Positions 61,291 to 64,000 of a DNA stretch of 64,000 nucleotides are shown piece after piece. The number at the start of each line of letters is the position of its first letter. Within the stretch, counting starts at the first letter, position 1. A program made the position numbers and the translations under genes. This DNA is from Epithemia pelagica (lineage: Eukaryota; Bacillariophyta; Bacillariophyceae; Surirellales; Surirellaceae). The notes under the pieces are model-generated. The model searched no databases. It had not been told where the DNA came from and saw only the letters and a list, made by a program, of their open reading frames with translations. Where the stretch lies: assembly GCA_946965045.2 (NCBI GenBank), contig OX337231.1, positions 1,364,001-1,428,000 on the forward strand, written 5' to 3'.

Positions 61291-61797
61291 CTAGTAGGTC
61301 ATGCTTTCGCGCATGGCGTTGGTCAAGTGAGGCAAAATGTCGGGGTCACTCAGCATGGGCAAACAGGACATGGGTCCGTGTTGCTTGTAGGTTTTGAGAA
61401 AGCTCACCACTGCTTCACTCTTGTGTCCTTCTCGTATTATAAGTTCTTCCATGCGTAACACGGTCTCGGGAGACAAGAGACCGTGTGACGTGGGAAAAGA
61501 AGCTTGAGACTCAGAGGAGGCCATGGCCGATCGAGAGAGCGACAGAGATGCTGAATATTCCTTGTCCGCAGATACGGATCTTGTAGGTGGAGAGCATTTC
61601 AACATTTTTTGGGCCACCATCTCCGGTGTCTCTGTTGTGGGCATGTTTGTGGGAGCATATTTCACACTCATGGTCCGGCGCTTCGCCGCAGCGTTCGACG
61701 CGCTGGTTCCCAACGTCCAACCCACTACCAACGGACTCGTCATACAGAGCAACGCGACGACCACCGCAAGAACCTTGGACTTCCCTCTTGGCAACAT
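61291..61797 (-). CDS. Small protein with signal peptide, unknown function
   Basis: From the chosen ATG (MLPRGKSKV) the product is 168 residues. It has a basic start, a hydrophobic core (about 9-24, VLAVVVALLCMTSPLVVG) and a probable cut near VVG|WTLG or after the following Ser/Ala stretch. The rest is Ser/Thr-rich, then a helical part with LLSPETVLRMEELI and ending MRESMTY. No domain is recognised. It is exported through the ER, possibly to the plastid, though the position after the hydrophobic core is Trp. The frame is open upstream to 61983, but that would place 62 residues before the signal. It is divergent from the plastid protein gene with about 900 bases between starts. Confidence 0.55.
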   Translation of the reverse strand: MLPRGKSKVLAVVVALLCMTSPLVVGWTLGTSASNAAAKRRTMSVKYAPTNMPTTETPEMVAQKMLKCSPPTRSVSADKEYSASLSLSRSAMASSESQASFPTSHGLLSPETVLRMEELIIREGHKSEAVVSFLKTYKQHGPMSCLPMLSDPDILPHLTNAMRESMTY

Positions 61798-62707
61798 CGT
61801 TCCCGCGTTGCTCCTGTTGCGCCCGTGCGTAGAGAGTGAATAAGTGGCGATGAAAGGGTTTCTATCCAATTCAGTCTTTCGGATGGTGGTGTATGAGTGG
61901 CTAACAGCGAGTAGGCAGTAGAAAGACTGACTCAGCCAAAGCGACTCCTTGTCACCACGAAAATTTTTTGTACGGAGCACCAAAAACGTACTTTACTATA
62001 ACCGGAGAATCGGGGGATTTGAGTTTGGGTGCAATCTGTGATGTCTGAGTCCCGAATGATCCAACACGAGTCAGCCTCCGGGTCCTCAAAATGAGACGTC
62101 GTGGTTGTTTGGGGGTTTCAACAACGTGGATCAATCCAAAACAGGCTCACGAGGATCGACAATGAGGCTCTCACCAGTCAATTGCGGCGGAAGAGACCAC
62201 ACGAGAGATCAACAGCAACAATTCAACGCATCAAAAGTCTAGACTTTGTTTCGTTTGCAACTTCAGGAACGCAATCGGTGTGGTTTGATACCTTTATTTT
62301 TTTATGGAACAAATTAACACGCAACAAGATGATGCGAGAAAGCAAGTGAAAAAGACGCGACGAGAGTCCAGCTGTTGGACGTGTCGCAGATCTCGGAGTG
62401 CATGCGCACTTGAAGTAAATCATTCGCATCTTGGGCGATTTTTCACTATACATTGAAAAGTAGAACAAAGATTTATTGGCACAGCGATCATATTGTACAC
62501 AATAACGTATAGTGAATGGATAGTATGAAGCAGGAAGTACTTGAGCCTTAACACTAATCGACGTTGCTGTCGTCACCATTTTTCTGACATCTGGGTGACG
62601 TCGGCATGGAAAATGGAAAATGGAAAATCGAGTTGACCTCTTTCGTCTTTATGACACAATCTATCTACCATCTACCATAGAAGCCACACCTTCAGGCAAT
62701 CAACACA
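61798..62707. other. Divergent intergenic region, small secreted protein / plastid protein
   Basis: 910 bases. It includes a TGACGTC site at 62596-62602 and a threefold GGAAAAT-like tandem at about 62608-62628, both within 115 bases of the plastid-protein ATG. No gene is seen. Confidence 0.45.
62596..62602 (+). promoter_or_regulatory. CRE-like TGACGTC site upstream of the plastid protein gene
   Basis: TGACGTC lies 106 bases before the ATG at 62708. TGACGT-type elements are known to mediate CO2/cAMP response of some diatom plastid genes through bZIP factors. A 7-bp match is weak evidence on its own. Confidence 0.3.
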
Positions 62708-63358
62708 ATGCGTATCGCAGGTTTTACCGCTGTCGCCTTGTCCTTGGGATATGCTGCGGCATTTTCCGTCCCATCCCCGGCATCAAGCTCCAAGAATGCC
62801 GCGTCCGCTCTCCAAATGGGATTGTTTGACGGTTTCCTTGGACAAGGATCCGGCAAAGATCAATTGGACGAACAATGGGAAGCCCAGCAAGAGATCCTGA
62901 AAACCCGACGCAAACCACGTGAAGAGCGAGATGCATACTTCCGTAAGGTTCAAGAACAGCGTATGGATGCATCGCAGAAACAGAAGGACATGTGGTCATG
63001 GCAAACCAAAAAGTATGGCAAGGGTGAAGATCCAATCAACGAATGGCGCAAACAGCGTGAAAAGGGAACCATCTCGGACCTGGACAACCAATACGGAGAC
63101 CCGAAGAAAGTTGGAGGTATTCCTCTTCCAATGGCGTCTTTTGGTGTCGGCGGAGAGTTTGGCGTTGGTGGAAAATTTGACAATGGAGGACGATTTGATC
63201 TTCGTTTGCCGTATGCGGAACAAGGATATGTTGACGATGATGCTGACGTAATGGGGAAAATGGCTTCGTTCTTTGGTGGAAACAAGAAGAAAGAGAACAA
63301 ACCTGCTCCCACAGAGGAGAAAGAACCAGAGAAGAAGAAAGGGGGCTGGCCCTGGTAA
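62708..63358 (+). CDS. Plastid-targeted protein of unknown function
   Basis: The product is 216 residues. MRIAGFTAVALSLGYAAA|FSVPSP is a textbook secondary-plastid bipartite signal with the A|F junction, and the Ser/Ala/Lys-rich stretch that follows is a transit peptide. A second processing point may lie near SALQ|MGLFDGF. The mature part starts with LFDGFLGQG, then a charged, helical region (about 55-125, with EERDAYFRKVQEQR), a Gly-rich block of GVGGEFGVGGKFDNGGRFDL type (about 145-165), and a Lys/Glu/Pro tail ending GGWPW. I do not recognise a known domain. A role on the stromal or thylakoid side of the plastid is inferred from targeting only. The stop is followed at once by TAAATAAAT, a possible polyadenylation signal. 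Confidence 0.75.
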   Translation: MRIAGFTAVALSLGYAAAFSVPSPASSSKNAASALQMGLFDGFLGQGSGKDQLDEQWEAQQEILKTRRKPREERDAYFRKVQEQRMDASQKQKDMWSWQTKKYGKGEDPINEWRKQREKGTISDLDNQYGDPKKVGGIPLPMASFGVGGEFGVGGKFDNGGRFDLRLPYAEQGYVDDDADVMGKMASFFGGNKKKENKPAPTEEKEPEKKKGGWPW

Positions 63359-63412
63359 ATAAATTTTGACTGGGCTCCCAATTGGAAAGATGCGTTGGTG
63401 ACGGGGCAGCTA

Positions 63413-64000
63413 TCACCGTTTCCGTTTGCTTCTGGTCTGCCTCTCGTTTTTTGTAGAATCTGAGGGTATTTCTGCGGTTGATCGCTTCCGGCTCTTGGTA
63501 TTCGCTGGTTGATCAGAAGGTTTAGCACTAGACGAAGACGATGATTTGGTTTTCCAGTTTTTGTCCCGATCAAATACTAGCGTGGTATCGTCCGAGTCTT
63601 TTTCCACAAAACGGTATCCTTCGTCCTGGAAATCTCGAACTTGTTGTAAGGTCGTCGCTTGAATGCGGGCTATATAGCGTGTCATGAGTCCCCTCGCTCG
63701 TTTGGCATAAATGGTGACAACGCGGCCTTGTTCCTGGAAAATGACTTTGACAAAGGTTGCCGGAGCACCTGAGTTGGAAGGTAAAAATTGAGTGGAATCG
63801 ACAGCAGACGAGTATTCATCACTTGCCAGATTCAATAGTATACCCTTTGTGACGGATCCTTGTCCCGGGGACACGCATGTGTCAGGCTCTGCCAATTCTT
63901 CCAGTAGCTGATTCGTCACTGGCGTTCTCCAATATTCGGCAAGTTTGGTCGGTTCTTGTCCTTTCGCTAATGCCTTGGACTTGCTCTTTGTTTCATCTTT
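63413..64000 (-). CDS. YaaA-family (DUF328) protein, cut by the right edge
   Basis: The frame is open to the right edge with 195 codons visible and the N-terminus missing. The visible part carries the conserved end of the peroxide-stress YaaA family: KLAEYWRTPVTNQLLEEL (about 63875-63937), LLNLASDEYSSAV, VVTIYAKRARGLMTRYIAR (about 63690, the most diagnostic segment) and FQDEGYRF. YaaA binds DNA and lowers free iron damage in bacteria under peroxide stress. After the family domain ends there is a 60-residue Ser/Lys/Arg-rich tail (KSRKRSTAEI, ending RSKRKR) that bacterial members lack and that looks like a nuclear localisation signal. The complete start must lie beyond 64000. Confidence 0.82.
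   Translation of the reverse strand, partial: KDETKSKSKALAKGQEPTKLAEYWRTPVTNQLLEELAEPDTCVSPGQGSVTKGILLNLASDEYSSAVDSTQFLPSNSGAPATFVKVIFQEQGRVVTIYAKRARGLMTRYIARIQATTLQQVRDFQDEGYRFVEKDSDDTTLVFDRDKNWKTKSSSSSSAKPSDQPANTKSRKRSTAEIPSDSTKNERQTRSKRKR

Overview
The window is nuclear DNA from a eukaryote, most likely a diatom (probably a raphid pennate). The evidence is indirect but consistent. Genes are compact, with few short GT-AG introns (89-146 nt where resolvable). Several proteins start with a signal peptide ending in the A|F or G|F junction typical of secondary-plastid targeting. Many proteins are rich in Q, S and D/E tracts. The gene set (PIN-LIKES carrier, DGAT2, PrimPol, LRR proteins, plastid GNAT and prolyl 4-hydroxylase) fits a stramenopile alga. 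No bacterial operons, CRISPR arrays or rRNA genes are visible, and I found no complete tRNA gene.

Layout. 1-3718: 3' part of a decayed tyrosine-recombinase (YR) retrotransposon of the Ngaro/PAT-like type, ending in a B1-A2-B2 repeat block. 4.1-14.2 kb: an LRR protein, a CRAL-TRIO protein, a large nuclear-type protein with two Tudor-like repeats, and ARL2. 14,450-23,490: a second YR retrotransposon, nearly complete, with gag carrying a C-terminal CCCH finger, RT-RNase H, YR and split direct repeats A1...B1-A2-B2. Its A2 copy is interrupted by a 1.1-kb Mutator-like DNA element flanked by a 9-bp target duplication. The retrotransposon ends about 135 nt upstream of the likely start of a PIN-LIKES carrier gene.

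23.6-44.1 kb: PIN-LIKES carrier, a spliced disordered protein, a sigma-like GST, a PA-TM-RING-like E3 ligase, DGAT2, PIG-S (GPI transamidase), a three-exon zincin-type metallopeptidase, a spliced MYND-finger protein and PrimPol. 44.05-52.09 kb: a block (cyclin, plastid GNAT, two tandem EF-hand membrane proteins) bounded by an inverted duplication of about 0.4 kb. Each copy holds the 3' end of one intact gene plus a fragment of the other, as expected for an inversion with staggered breaks.

52.4-64 kb: a PP1 phosphatase, an exonuclease VII large-subunit homologue with a coiled coil and membrane anchor, a prolyl 4-hydroxylase-like dioxygenase, an SLC35F5-like transporter, a small secreted protein, a plastid-targeted protein of unknown function, and a YaaA-family protein cut by the right edge.

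Most host genes are unrelated housekeeping functions arranged as convergent or divergent pairs, which is normal for a compact algal genome. The most unusual material is the two YR retrotransposons with split direct repeats, the same-frame gag/pol separated by single stop codons, the nested Mutator-like insertion and the inversion scar. Start sites of host genes were chosen by first plausible in-frame ATG and are inferences.
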